Shown piece after piece: positions 1-11,654 of a stretch of 64,000 nt of DNA (its first letter is position 1; every line of letters starts with the position of its first letter). Where the stretch lies: contig QJPP01001407.1 of NCBI GenBank assembly GCA_003996215.1, positions 124,001-188,000 on the forward strand, in the 5' to 3' direction. Both the position numbers and the translations under genes were made by a program. This DNA is from Jaltomata sinuosa. Lineage: Eukaryota; Streptophyta; Magnoliopsida; Solanales; Solanaceae. The notes under the pieces are model-generated. The model had not been told where the DNA came from and did no database searches. It saw only the letters and a list, made by a program, of their open reading frames with translations.

Positions 1-59
1 GCTAGCCTTTAGCGCAATAGCACCCCTTTTGCGCGATAGCGCTGGCTTGCTCCCAGACC

Positions 60-66
60 TATAAAT
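60..66 (+). promoter_or_regulatory. Probable LTR TATA box
   Basis: TATAAAT lies 15-20 bases downstream of a GC-rich patch (5-45, with GCGCAATAGC and GCGCGATAGCGCT) and is followed by a CT-rich stretch. Related LTRs have a TATA box in the same arrangement (for example 62,232). Calling it a promoter is inference. Confidence 0.4.
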
Positions 67-1318
67 TTCTCCTCCTTCATTTTTCCAGCCATTCTTTCAA
101 TTTCTCTCAACTCAAAAACCATTTATCTCACTAGAATCTGCTCCAAATCAGTCTAGGCTTTGAGGAATTCATCGAATTGACGATTTGTCTTACTCCCTCT
201 TCGTTTTGGTAAGTTTCCTTATTCCACAAAAGTATCTCTTCTTAAGTTAAAAACTCCATTGATGACTTTCTTAAAGCTTGGGGAAATTCTTTGTTGTAGT
301 TATTGTTTTTCGGACTGCATGCTCTTGGCTTCGTGGTTTTTCACTCCGTAGACTTGATTCCTCTCCTTGTGGTAAGCAAATTTTCCCTTTATTTTTGATT
401 TTCTTTCCTTAAATTCCCTCTTTAATTCTTTTGTTGAGCGGGTTGTTTTGAGCTCTTTTTGTTGGCTAAATCCGCTCAATTTTGGAGCATGCACTCACAG
501 GAGTGCCCTTTTTTGTTTCTAGTTTTGGGTGGTGGGCCCCACAAGCCTGCTTTTAACCCAGTTTTAGACCCGGCTATTCTTTTATAAATATGGGTACCAT
601 TGTCTTTTTCTAAATAAGTAGTACATTATTTTGATAGTTTGTTCGCAATTCAGGACTTCTGAGAGAATTTCGAGCTTAGACGACGTTGTTCTAGCAGCTA
701 GTCATCGGACGACAGGTAGGTATGGTTTTCCCTACCTTAGACTTTGCATATATAGTCTATAACTTCATTAATTAGTATCCTGGGGTGGGTTGTTCTAGGT
801 TGGTACCCTAGACCTTGTCCGTCTCTTCTGTCCGTTATTTCTTATGTTGTTGTAGTACTCATTATAGTGTTGTAATATTACCCTTGTGGCCCTGTGTGGC
901 CTTTGTATAAGCCTTTGGATTATAGAAGGTTGGATATTTAGGAATGTACACGAGTCTCAGACATCGAGATGTTACTTTAGGCTGGATATATGTGCTATAT
1001 AGCTGATTGTGCATGTGCAGGGTTGATAGGTTGTTTGTGAGCTGTTATGCTAATAAATTTTTTGCGAGTATATCATTCACGCAAAGGATTTTATGCATGT
1101 TTTACTACTGTTTTAGATTTGGAACAATTATAAATGGTTTTCCAAACTTTGCATGGCCCCGAGTACTCATTTTCGATAAAAATGATTATAAAAGACATTT
1201 GGAACCGATTTTATGGATCTTCTCGGGGTAAAAAATATATTATGATGTTTTTTTCACCGGTTTTCATACTGACACTACATACGTCTATGCCATAGTGCTA
1301 TACATGTTTTTACTATGG

Positions 1319-1500
1319 ATTTAGACCCGGATATACTTTCAGCACCCTTTGATGGGGGTTTTGAAACTACAACTCCTGATTTAGACCCAGATACATGCCA
1401 GGCACCCTGTTTAAGGATTCTGAGATTTCTTTTACTGATTTAGACCTCGCTAGACTCTGGAATATATATTTCGAGATTTCAATTACTACTTTGGATACAG
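1319..1500 (+). repeat. 60-bp tandem repeat inside LTR, about 3 copies
   Basis: The phrase ATTTAGACC recurs at about 1,319, 1,379 and 1,439 with a period near 60 bp, followed by matching GATAC and CTCTGG words. A decayed partial copy follows near 1,490. Related LTRs carry arrays of other periods in a comparable part of the LTR. Confidence 0.6.
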
Positions 1501-2820
1501 ATACACTCTGGACGATTATATTAAGGTTCGTGTTTAGTATGTGGTCATGGACCTCTATAGACCTTGTTGATGCAGGACCAGGGGCTATATGCCGAGTGTG
1601 CCAAAGGAGGGGTATATGGTGCAGTTGAGATATACGGGCCGTGTCATTCAATGGATCCTACATTCTAGGCCTATAGGGGCCAGAAGAGGTACATATAGGG
1701 TTACTATAACACCGGTTCAATCATATCATATCATTATGCATATTATAGTCCTATTCCACTCTTGTTTGTTGTTTGCTCAGTGTAGGATCTGGTAGTATGC
1801 GATGCTGGAGTGTTTGTTTTCGCTTGATTGTGTTCCTCGGGTGTATAGGCATCCGTTGGGATTGTAGGTAGATTATATTGCTTATCTCTTATTATAGAGC
1901 TTGTTATGGCCTTTGGTTATTGGTGGATAAGTGGATTCTACCCTATTGAGGTTTTAATTATTTGGACAATTGATCGTTGAGGGATTAATGGGTCCTTTAT
2001 TATTGTGTCACTGTTTATGTAGCCTTCTGGGCAGTTGTGGGTTAGCGGGTCATATCTTTTATCGTGGTACTGGTTAGTGGCTTTTGGTTCTATGGGGTGT
2101 AGCTTGTTTCATCCTAGGGTTATACTTGTGAGGTTGATTTCCGTTCGTTATTATCTTGAATATGGGATTTTAGCATAATTTCATTAAGTATATTGCTTCT
2201 AGCTTGAGTATGTTTAATTGCTTCCCTTCTTTTCCTTTTTACTTAAGGTTACCGGTATGCCGCCATCTTTCTAAACAATCTCTTTATATTTATTGTTGCT
2301 GCAAGGACTCCAGGTGCGTTCTTCTTTGCTTCACCTGTGTTCTGTGTTATATGTATCTTTTATGGCTAGCATAGCATATTTGTAATTCTTGTTGACTTCT
2401 ATCCGTGTTAGTTTCCAAGGACTTTCTCTATTGCTTCTGTGACTGCTTCTTTGTTATCTAGTGTGAGACTTCATCATTCATCGCGTAGATTGACCGCATC
2501 TTATCTCTTAGCACTATTACTCTTTGCTTATTCAGAGACTGTTGTATTTACTATTTTGTTATCTCTAACATTTGTATTCTATTAGAAGCTCCTGTACTAT
2601 CGATATCAAGTCTTGGGTTGGTGTAGTTTCCTTATTCTTATCTAATCAGGTTGTTTGCTTCCTTGTTGTCATTATTTTATATCTGATTCTGCTTATTTAT
2701 TCTTATTGTCTGGGTTGGTTTAGGTAGTATCCCATTACTAACTATTTCAGGCTACGGAGATTGGTTCGCCTACTGGGAAGTTGTAGGTACCATCATGACC
2801 TGAGAAATCGAGTCATAACA

Positions 2821-3900
2821 AAAGTTTCAAGCATTGAAAAGTTATGGCATTATTTGATTTTAGCATAATGTAGGTTGGTTAGGTTGATTGAGTAGGTCTA
2901 AATAGTTGTTGTGATGATGTTAAGGATATACTTCATATTTATTTCAAATTTCCCTGGCTAACTTTTTTTTTATGATTTATTGGGTTTGATCAAGTAGTGC
3001 ATAACTGCTCATTTTGGTAGATTATTATTCCAGTATATTTGTCATAAATTAAATTGTGATTATAGTATACACTTGATTCATGTGATAATTGTTGCTAGGA
3101 TTAGCTATGTAGAATAGGAAAGTTGGGTGAAATTGAGTAAAAAGTAGACTCCATCACCATGAAAAACTTGACTAGGACTTCTGTGTAAACCATATGTTTA
3201 ATGAAAAGCCTCAAAGTGTAGGCATGAGCGTTACTTTATGTACGATAGAGGGATGATGACCGTCTTAAGGTTACATTAGTCATTCGGTAAAAAAGGGAAA
3301 AATATTTAAGGAGTTTGGGAAGGTTGTGCAAAATATTTAGATTGGATTTGAGGAAGTCTGAGTAACTAAGCTAGTAAACTAAGTAGAGGTTCATCCTGAC
3401 TCCCTTTGTGCTTAATTTGTTGGATACTTTGTATAATTACTAATTCCTTAACTTTTGAGGTGCAATGGAGAATCTGCACCGGACATGAGGAAAGGTAAAG
3501 GCCACTGAAGGTCATCTGAGACAAAAGACCCATACAGGTCAAGCTTTGGGCAACCAAGTCCAACCTCATCCATCCGCTCCTAACAATCCATCATTCTGCA
3601 AAGTGTTTGGTACAAAATGGGTGATGTTCAAGGGGAAGAAATAGTTCAAAACTTTCACTAATTAAAAAAAGGCTAGAAGGAATGTTTTCATATAGCAAGG
3701 CTAGAGTACATGCTCTAGGGTTGAAATTCATATGTGTAGATCTAGGCGAATGAAACATGGGCCTAATAAGAGAGTTGGTAGCCATTAGTGGATCTCGAGG
3801 TTTCTACTATTCGAGGATGGATTGTACAGTTTAATACTTATAGGTTATGTAATCTATTTGGGTACCCCAGAGGAGGTCTTATAGTCTTGACTGAGATTTA
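2821..3900. other. Unassigned non-coding stretch
   Basis: It lies between the end of one LTR and the start of the gypsy-1 5' LTR. Only short ORFs occur, with no domain I recognise. A motif near 3,808 (TATTCGAGGATGGATTG) resembles the spacer that often sits between pol and the 3' LTR in plant gypsy elements, so part may be the tail of another element. It is otherwise featureless. Confidence 0.4.
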
Positions 3901-3990
3901 TTTCAATGGCATGTTTCAGTGTTACAATAGATTAAGGTCCTTAGTACCCGTCTAGAAAAGTCCATAAGGTGAGAGTTGATAAAATTTCAG
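3901..3990 (+). repeat. Gypsy-1 5' LTR, first fragment
   Basis: About 90 bp aligning to the start of the 3' LTR at 18,888. Shared words are TCTAGAAAAGTCC or GCTAGAAAAGTCC and AAGGTGAGAGTTGATAAAA. The copia element follows immediately at 3,991. Confidence 0.75.
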
Positions 3991-4328
3991 TGTAGGATTA
4001 CATCTATCACATTAATCTAAACTAAATAGCTAATATGCGTAAATCATGATACGAGAACTTACTTATTGTTCGTGTAGAGGAAGCGTAAGATGAACCACGG
4101 TTGGAATTACTAGTTTGAACTGGTTGTCACGGTGTGTCGGAGCAACCCCTTTACCATAGCCTAAACCCTAATTGAATGGGAGAAAATAAAGCGTAGGATC
4201 TGATTGTAATATTTTCTCTGTCTCTAATAATACACCATATATGTTTATATAGAGAAATTAATTAGGATTTACTAATTACCTTAATGGGCCTTAAAGCACC
4301 CGTTATGGGTGGGCCTGAATTTCCTACA
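3991..4328 (-). repeat. Copia 3' LTR
   Basis: 338 bp, TGTAGG to TCCTACA, matching 11,318-11,654 over the whole length. Shared stretches include GTCACGGTGTGTCGGAGCAA and AATGGGCCTTAAAGCACCC. Confidence 0.92.
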
Positions 4329-4339
4329 TCTCCCACTTA
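4329..4339 (-). promoter_or_regulatory. Copia polypurine tract
   Basis: On the - strand AAGTGGGAGA directly precedes the 3' LTR. This is the expected primer position for plus-strand DNA synthesis. Confidence 0.7.
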
Positions 4340-5308
4340 CACAAAATGGGAGTGCTTTTCTAATGTGAGAAACAAATTCTCTTTTTATCTCCACAATCAT
4401 TCATATAAGGAAGTAGACCGTGCGACCAGCATACTATGAGAGCTTAGTGTTATACATCCATTAGGAGTATGTAGCCTCTCGTTGAGGGTAAACCTACAAG
4501 TAGATCATAAAGTATGCAGTACCCCAGATCATATGAATCACATGTGATATAATCTCAAAATCTCATATATCATTAGTTCTTGTATTCATAATTATAACTC
4601 ATATGTCATAATCGGTGCACCAGTGAACACAAATCAATGAAATTCCATTAATGATCTTTCTCTTCTTGTGATTCTCTTAACATTAGTCTAACTGCTTTTC
4701 TAGATGTGCTCCGCCAGACTAAATCTGTGTCATAGTCTTTTAGAAGTACACTAAGATAGCTACATCAAACTAAGTCTCAAGTATCTGATTAGGGTTACTA
4801 AGGGAACAAATCTTGAGCCATCTTAAAAGCTCTGGGTCTCACACTACAATAAGTTGAGAATGAACTTATGTTTAACCCATTTGGTCGACATTAACACACA
4901 TGATATGAAACACATGCTACAGTATTTTATCCTTTCACATGGATCGTATGTCTTTGTCTCTAACAAAATGATGTACAGATGATACCTAGACTTGGTGAAC
5001 ATTTTTCACCTTAACGACCTTGTTTCATTATTCAAGCGACTTTCATGATTTTAAGCTTGTAGCTCTCAAATTATTCATTTGATAATTTTGCTTGAAGTTC
5101 AGTCTCATCTCCACTCATCACTAAGACTAGGAGGAAGTTACCTATGTGAGAAGTCTAACCTCTTATCTACTCGACATACTCATCAAAATAAATCAATAAA
5201 GAATATCATTCAATAATTACAATATGTATGTATGTAAATCAACTTTATTTATAATTAAAGAACATCAGTCTTGCGAACATGGGAAGATAAAATACAAAAT
5301 GAAGTATC
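4340..5308 (-). other. Copia 3' untranslated region
   Basis: About 1 kb between the end of the RNase H reading frame and the polypurine tract. No reading frame or conserved domain is visible. It is long for a copia 3' UTR. Confidence 0.6.
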
Positions 5309-5992
5309 TTAGAATCTACGCAAGCCTTGAGACCTTGTATATCTCACAAATGCATCTCTAGACAAAGTCTTGGTCAATAGATCTGCCAATATATCTTGTG
5401 TAGAAACATATTTCACGTTCACTACCTTGCGTCTAACCATGTATCTTGCATAGTTATAGTTGATATCTATGTGTTTGGTTTTACAATGGAACTTAGGGTC
5501 CTTGGTAGAGGATATAGCATCCTCACTATCACAGTTGACTAACACTGATTCAGTATTTTCTGTGATATCCACTATGTGTTCCAAGAACTTTTTCAACCGA
5601 ACAGCTTCTTGTGTTGCTGATGCTAGAGCCACATATTCGGCTTCCATCGTAGATAGCGATATACATGATTGTTTCTTACTACTCCATGATATGGCACCAT
5701 CACTGAGTAAGAAAATATATCCTGAGGTAGACTTCCTCTCGTCTAGATCTCCTCCATGATCAGCATCACTATATCCTACTAATCGCAGATCTTTGTTGCC
5801 TTGGTAACAAAGTGCATAGTCAGTTGTCCCTTTTAGATATCTCATGAATCTCTTTACTGCTTGCCAATGTGTTAAACCTGGGTCTGTTTGATATCTACTT
5901 ACCAAGAAAATTGCGTAACAGATATCAGGTCTAGTACACACAATAGCGTACATTAGACTTTCGACTGCGCTCATATAAGGAACATGGTTCAT
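5309..5992 (-). pseudogene. Copia RNase H domain
   Basis: An uninterrupted 227-codon frame forms the C-terminal part of the copia polyprotein. It starts with the connection segment (SLMYAIVCTRPDICYA), followed by RNase H. The acidic residues are present in SDADHGG, MEAEYVAL and NCDSEDA. The KHIDI and LADLLTK motifs near the end are typical of copia, and the frame ends naturally at 5,309. It degraded the RNA strand of the RNA-DNA hybrid. Upstream RT lies in other frames after a frameshift, so this is a fragment of a dead polyprotein although this part is open. Confidence 0.92.
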
Positions 5993-6850
5993 TCTTTATT
6001 TCTATTCAAGAGTCTTAGGACACATTTGATTTTCCAAGTATTGGCCTTTATGAATAGGAGTGTCAATGAGGCAACTATTTTGCATATTAAATCATTCAAG
6101 AACTTTTCTAATGTAATTCTCTTGAGAGAGATACAATAGTTTCTTTGGACGATCTCTTGAAATCTTAACTTCAAGAATATATGCAACTTCACCCATATTT
6201 TTCATCTCAAATAGAGACGACAACCAAGACTCGGTTATGAACGCCATATCATTTCCAGCTATAAGTATGTCATCTACATATAATGTCAAAATTATAAGTT
6301 TATTACTTGATCTTTTGGTATAAATGCAATGATCTATCCATCATGGTAAAATCATTAGATACAACAACATTCTGATAATGTATATACCACTGCCTTGAAA
6401 ATTGTTTGAGCACATAAATAGAATTCAAAAGTCAACAAACCTTTTATTCGTAGCCCTTTTCAATGAAACATTCAGGTTGTTCCATATAAATTTCTTCATC
6501 TAATTCTCCATTGAGAAAGGGAGTTTTTACATCCATCTGATGTAATTCAAGATCCAAGATTGCAACTATAGCTAAAACCAAGCGAACAGAGGTAAATTGT
6601 ACAGCAGGCGAGAAAGTCTCTTCGTAGTCTATTCCTTTCTGTTGTGTATACCCTTTCACTACCAGTTGAGCTTTATATCTATCAACTGTACCATTATCCT
6701 TAAGCTTTATTTTAAGAACCCATTTTCTCCCAATTGCTTTGCGTACCTCAGGGAGGCCAACTAGTTTCCAGACTTTGTTGACTTTCATAGACTCCAATTA
6801 ATCTTTTATTGCTTTTGTCCATTTATCCTTAGAAGGGAATGAGAGAGCCT
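5993..6850 (-). pseudogene. Copia reverse transcriptase, frameshifted
   Basis: The segment at 6,797-6,444 reads as the RT N-terminal half (IGRKWVLKIKLKDNGTVDRY, KGIDYEETFSP, HQMDVKTPFLNGEL). The catalytic box YVDDILIAGND lies in another frame at about 6,280-6,248, and the palm continues as MKNMGEVAYILEVKISRD. Stops and at least one frameshift lie between about 6,290 and 6,444, and again near 6,000-6,090. It copied element RNA into DNA in the virus-like particle. The YVDD residues survive, but no continuous frame does. Confidence 0.9.
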
Positions 6851-8300
6851 CCTTCACATATTTAGTCTCATTTTCATCTTGTAGGAGCATCATAATTAGG
6901 TCATTGCCTTCAATATCAAATCATCGGTGGGGAGTCTTTTTACGAGAACTACGTCTAATTTGTGATTCATCATTATACCAATTTGGATCAAGATCGATGA
7001 CCATCCGACTCCCACTCGGAACAAGATTCATTTGGTCACTCTCATTAAGTGTAGAAGGATTACTTTCATTCAGTTCTTATGATTAAAGAGGTACTAATTC
7101 ATCATATTCTAAAATACTCCCACTGGAATGAAGTTATCCTTTTATGTCATGATCCCTTATCTCAAATAGGGACAGGCCTTGACCTATCTGTCCCTTCTTG
7201 GGAAACTCATTCTCTAAGAATGTGACATCTCATGATTCAAATTCAATTACACTTCCATTGTATTGCTCACCTATAAACACATAACCTTTAGAGGTTTCTG
7301 ACTACCTTATAAAAGATACTTTTCTTTCCTCTTGGACCCAATTTACCATATATGTGAGAGGAATTATTTGTATAGGCAGGACAACGCCAAAGTCTTAGTA
7401 CACTTAGGTTAGGATTTCTTCTAGTCCATAACTCATATGGACTGGTTGCAACTGATTTTGTAGGCACTCTATTAAGTACATACGTGGCAGTAAGCAAAGC
7501 ATCACCCTAAAAAATGATTAGAAGACTGGCTTGTGCCATCATAGACCTAACCATCTCAAGGAGCGTTCTATTTCTTCTCTCTGCAATACCATTTTGTTGT
7601 GGAGTATTTGAAATAGTCAACTGATGAAATATTCCCTTTTCATCAGATAACCCATTAAATTGAGCAGATAATTATTCTCGGCCATGATCAGTTCAAAGAG
7701 CTTTTATCTTCTTGTCTAATTGATTTTCCACTAAGCTCATATAGCTTTTGAAATAACTTATTACATCTGATTTGTGGGAAATTAAATAGACATAACTAAA
7801 ACATGTGAAATTATCGATAAATGTAATAAAATAACTTGTGCATGCCTAGCCCTAACATTCATAGGGCCACAGATGTCTAAATGGACTAATTGCAAAGGAA
7901 ATTCAGCTCTAGTCACTTTGACGAAAGGTTTCCTTGCATATTTTTCAGCTAGACAATTTTCATAAGTGGACAATTCCACATGTGCAATGCCTATAGGCAA
8001 ACCTTGTTTCGCTAGCCGTTGCATTCCCCATTGGTCAATATAACTAAATTTAGCATGCCATATGTTTACATCACAATCATATTTATTTGAAGAAGCAAAC
8101 AGTGAAAAACTTACATTATTATTAAATGAATTAAAATCCAAATCCATTATAAATAAATCTCCAATAAAATAACCAAAACCAAATAAAGTTGATCCAAAAC
8201 TCAACTTAATAAAATTATCATGAAAGAATAAATCATATCCTAACTTATGCAAAACAGAGACTGAAATAATATTTTAATGAATCATTGGTGCATAGTGGAC
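6851..8300 (-). pseudogene. Copia integrase, degenerate
   Basis: Starting near 8,130, a frame reads NIWHAKFSYIDQWGMQRLAK, then NCLAEKYARKPF and LQLVHLDICGPMNV. This is the zinc-binding N-terminal domain followed by the first catalytic Asp. The zinc site is damaged: the second His and first Cys positions read as Tyr. Further down, in shifting frames, come TDHGRE, NTPQQNGIAERRNRTLLEMV (catalytic Glu region) and, at 7,497-7,288, the C-terminal part with VPTKSVATSPYELW. Several stops and frameshifts make it non-functional. It joined element DNA to the chromosome. Confidence 0.85.
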
Positions 8301-8540
8301 ATCATGTAGCATCAGGTTTTGACCTCCATGCATGACTAACTTGCATGTGTCGATTCCCTCAACAACAACTCTATTGTTGTTGCCCACATATAGCGACATT
8401 GCTCCATGTAGAATTCATCAAAATTCAACAAAGGCAGTATGCTCCCATGCTATATGGTATGTTGCTCCTGAGTCTACAATCCATAAAGGATTAGGCTAAG
8501 TTAGTAAAGCAGAACTAGAAACACAAAGTTCATTAATTCA
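8301..8540 (-). pseudogene. Copia aspartic protease, degenerate
   Basis: The - strand reads WIVDSGATYHI at about 8,484-8,452, so the catalytic DSGA motif is intact. Stops follow downstream and separate it from integrase. The protease cut the Gag-Pol polyprotein. It sits between the gag zinc knuckle and integrase, as expected for copia. Confidence 0.75.
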
Positions 8541-9400
8541 AATTTTAAGAAATACATTTCTAGGAGGCTTAGAGCAGTCCCTGGCATAGTGACCCTTTTT
8601 GTCACAATTGAAGCATTTCACTTTAACAATATTGACAAGTCTGGGACATTTGTTCTTGTCATTTATAGTGTTTGCTTTCTTAGCACGTTGAGCTGGTTGA
8701 GGCTAAGATGACTCTCTCTTCTTTCCCCAGTTCTTTCTCTTTGAATCGTTCTTGAATTTAGAGGATGCAACTCAGCTATTGGCTTTGCAGCCTGAAGCCT
8801 TTCCTCTTCTAACTCAAGGTGCCTCCGAACATCTTCTAGAGTTGTGATTCTCTCATTATGGGTTAAATGCATTTTCATATGATCCAAAGAACTAGGTAAA
8901 GAACGTATTACTGCTTAAATTTGTTGTTTGTCAATCAACATATGATTTACATCTTTCAACACTTCAATCATATTTGTTATTTACCTCAGATGTGTTTTCA
9001 TTGAGTGTTCTGGGCGTTTCTTGTATTAGTCAAATTTGATCATCAGAGATCTTTTCTCTGCAGTGGAACAAGTACCAAACCTGTTCTTGAAATCATTCCA
9101 AAGTTTCATAGACCTTTGGTGATCCTTGAACTCTCTTAGGATTTCATCATCCAAGGTGCTTAGCAATTTAATGGGGGCAGTGAAGTCCTTTTTCTTCCAA
9201 GCATAATAAACTTCATGGTCACGCCTATGCTGAGTCGTGTTGTAATCCTCAGGCTCATTTAGCACATGATTAATGGTCTCAAGAGCCTCTTGCTCTTATA
9301 GCACATATTGAACTTTCAAGCTCCAAGCCTCATAATTGTCACTATTTAGTTTCAACCTTTTGTTGAGCTCAACAACAATGTTTTTCGAAGCAGCAGTCAG
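8541..9400 (-). pseudogene. Copia gag with zinc knuckle, interrupted
   Basis: Segments in order include LNSDNYEAWSLKVQY near 9,340, the open block 9,265-9,026 (LNEPEDYNTTQHRRDHEVYY, SMKLWNDFKNRF) and 8,887-8,663 (HNERITTLEDVRRHLELEEE). These match the copia gag capsid family (UBN2-type). At 8,615-8,574 is an intact CCHC knuckle, CFNCDKKGHYARDC, which bound element RNA. Stops fall near 9,025, 8,950 and 8,660. The true start is unclear, near 9,400. Confidence 0.82.
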
Positions 9401-9679
9401 TCTTTAACAAAATAAAATGCAACGAGAATTATTAAAAAGTTATACAATGCAAAGTTCGATGTTTAACATTCATACATATTGTAATACTATGGACCAATTG
9501 ATTATGATTATAAACATATATATTAGTTATGAAGTTGAGAGTTCACTATGTTCCCACTCATCATCCAATAATTAAAATATTATGAAGATTAACCTAGACA
9601 ATTACTTAGCTAAGTATCTTAATCATTTTTAGGACAACATATTTATCCATTATGATTTTGTGATCCCATAAAAATCATG

Positions 9680-10010
9680 AGTTAAACAAATTAACTATCA
9701 TATACATGCCAATAAAAATTAATATCCAACAAATAAATGTTAAACTAATTAACATCATTACATTATTTTGAACGTATCAAAAAAATTTATTAATGTCAAA
9801 CAACTTAATATTTTAAGCATGCTTATTAATCAAAATAGCAAATAAACATAATGTTAAACTAATTAATAGTTCATGCATGTTCATCACATAAGTATAAAAT
9901 TTAATGTTAAAACAAATTAACATTTTAAGTATGCTAAACAAAATAGCAATTAATTTTAATGTTAAACTAATTAACATTTCTTGCAAACATGCTCAACAAA
10001 ATAATAAAGT
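9680..10010 (-). repeat. AT-rich tandem repeat in copia leader, period roughly 60 bp
   Basis: The phrase AATGTTAAACTAATTAACAT and close variants recur about five times, usually with a following GCATGC-like word. Each unit holds a small palindrome (GTTAAACTAATTAAC). It lies downstream of the 113-bp array and just upstream of gag. Confidence 0.6.
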
Positions 10011-10549
10011 TTAACCAATTGGGATAACAAATTAGTAATGACTTTTTTGAATATAAATATTAAATTTATATTCTCAAAATTAAATTCATGACTAATTATA
10101 AAATTTTACTTAATGAAACTATATTTTATAATCAGGCCATAAGCCCAAAAATAAATTAATTAATAATTTTTGAATGGGTCTTTAACCCATGCAATAAATC
10201 TGTCATTTTTAAAAAAAGATAAAAGACTTTGTGACTTATAGTTTCATCAATTAAAAAAAAAGAAAAGGAGGCCCACATGACCAGCCCATTTTAGAAGAAC
10301 TTTAAGAAGAACAAAAAAAAACCTAATTCCTTTATATTATTTAGTGTGGCACCAAGCTCCATTTTTTTTTTGAATTTTGAGCAGAATACACATAAAATGT
10401 GAGAGAAAATATTTTTTCTCTTCTCTTTTTCTTTATATTTGTTCGATCGAATTTTTTTTTTTCCAGAAAAAATCAGATCTGTTTGGCTGAAAAATATTAT
10501 ATTTTTTTTTGAATTTCTAGATCTTTTTAAATATACAAAAACATTTTTT

Positions 10550-11165
10550 TTATCGGATCTGTTAAAAAAATATTTTCGTTCAGATCAGATTCGTTCTTGA
10601 TGAAAAACAAAAAAAAACTCTTTTTTTCGTTTTCATATCTGTTCTTGGCAAAAAAACATTTTTTTTCATATCTTTTAAAAAATATTTTTTCATTCAGATT
10701 TATTTCATTCTTGACAAAAGATTAAATTATTTCTTTTCGTTTTAAGATCTGTTCTAGCAAAATAATAATAATTTAGATCTGTTAAAAATAAAATTCGTTC
10801 AGATCTGGTTCATTCTTGACGAAAAATGAAAAAAAACTTATTTTTTTTCGTTTTCAGATCTGTTCTAGCAAAAAGAATATTATTCTTTCTTTCAGATCTG
10901 TTAAAAAAATTTCGTTCATGACGAAAAATGTTTTTTTAATTTTCTTATTTTCAGATCTATTCTAGCAAAAAATATTTTTTCTTTTGGATCTGTTAATTTT
11001 TTTTTCATTCAGACATGTTTCGTTCATGATGAAAAATGAAAAAAAATCTTTTTTTCTCATTTTCAGATCTATTCTAGCAAAAAAAAAAAAACCTTTCGAT
11101 CTGTTAAAAATATTTTTCGTTCAGATCTGTTTCGTTCATGACGAAAAATGACAAAAAATATTTTA
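10550..11165 (-). repeat. Minisatellite in copia leader, about six copies, period near 113 bp
   Basis: The words GATCTGTTAAAA (or near variants), CGTTCAGATCTG, CATGACGAAAAATG and TTTTCAGATCTGTTCTAGCA recur in fixed order. GATCTGTT-type starts fall near 10,555, 10,668, 10,784, 10,897, 10,985 and 11,098. Units are separated by A or T runs of varying length. It sits between the primer site and gag, so it lies in the RNA leader where packaging or translation signals would be. Confidence 0.8.
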
Positions 11166-11302
11166 AAATTCTAAATAAAAAAATTAATTACTGATTCAAG
11201 AACTTTTTCTAAATCAGTGTCATTAAATTAATTTACTATACCCAATTAAATAGTGAAAAAATGGACACGCAATTCTATATTTACACCAGAAAACCAACCT
11301 AT

Positions 11303-11316
11303 GGCTCATGATACCA
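11303..11316 (-). promoter_or_regulatory. Copia primer-binding site (tRNA-Met type)
   Basis: The - strand reads TGGTATCATGAGCC two bases inside the 5' LTR. This matches the 3' end of initiator tRNA-Met over the first eight or so bases. Confidence 0.8.
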
Positions 11317-11317
11317 A

Positions 11318-11654
11318 TGTAGAATTACATTTATCATATTAATCTAAGCTAAATAGATAATATGCGTAAACCATAATACGAGAACTTACTTGTTGTTCGC
11401 GTAGCAGAAGTGAAAGTGTAGGATGAACCACAGTTGGAATAACCGATTGGCGCTGGTTGTCACGGTGTGTCGGAGCAACCCCTATACCACAGCCTAAACT
11501 ATAACTTAATGGAATAACCGTAGGATCTGATTGTAGTATTTTCTATGTCTCTAATAATACACCATATGTGTTTATACAGAGAAATTAATTAGGGTTTACA
11601 AATACCCTAATGGGCCTTAAAGCACCCCTTATGGGTGGGCCTGAATTTCCTACA
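11318..11654 (-). repeat. Copia 5' LTR
   Basis: 337 bp, TGTAGA to TCCTACA on the + strand, aligning end to end with 3,991-4,328. It is followed directly by gypsy-1 LTR sequence. Confidence 0.92.

Larger units (their letters stand above)
1..2820 (+). mobile_element. Ty3/gypsy-type LTR, 5' end outside window
   Basis: A long non-coding segment that ends in GTCATAACA at 2,820, a decayed form of the GTGACA end seen in other LTRs here. Blocks match the reverse complement of both LTRs of the 21,753-40,529 element. One block is around 600-860 (GTCATCGGACGACAGGTAGG, then the GGTTGGTACCCTAG area). Another is the last 70 bases, which contain CATCATGACCTGAGAAATCG. The first 500 bases match less well, so this is a related subfamily rather than the same copy. 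No primer site follows position 2,820, so it is a 3' LTR, a solo LTR or a truncated copy. I see no coding sequence; short ORFs here are chance. Confidence 0.8.
3991..11654 (-). mobile_element. Ty1/copia retrotransposon, 7.66 kb, degenerate
   Basis: Read on the - strand: 5' LTR 11,654-11,318, Met-type primer site, a very long repeat-rich leader, gag, protease, integrase, reverse transcriptase, RNase H, a 1-kb non-coding tail, polypurine tract and 3' LTR 4,328-3,991. IN before RT is the diagnostic copia order. LTRs are about 338 bp with TGTAGG and CCTACA ends, and they differ at clearly more than 10% of positions. Stops and frameshifts interrupt gag, IN and RT. Protease DSGA, RT YVDD and the RNase H acidic residues remain. 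The flanks (TTCAG and CTCTA) do not form a target duplication. Confidence 0.93.

Noticed and set aside
5460..5759. 99-codon + strand ORF
   Set aside because: It is the antisense shadow of the copia RNase H frame.
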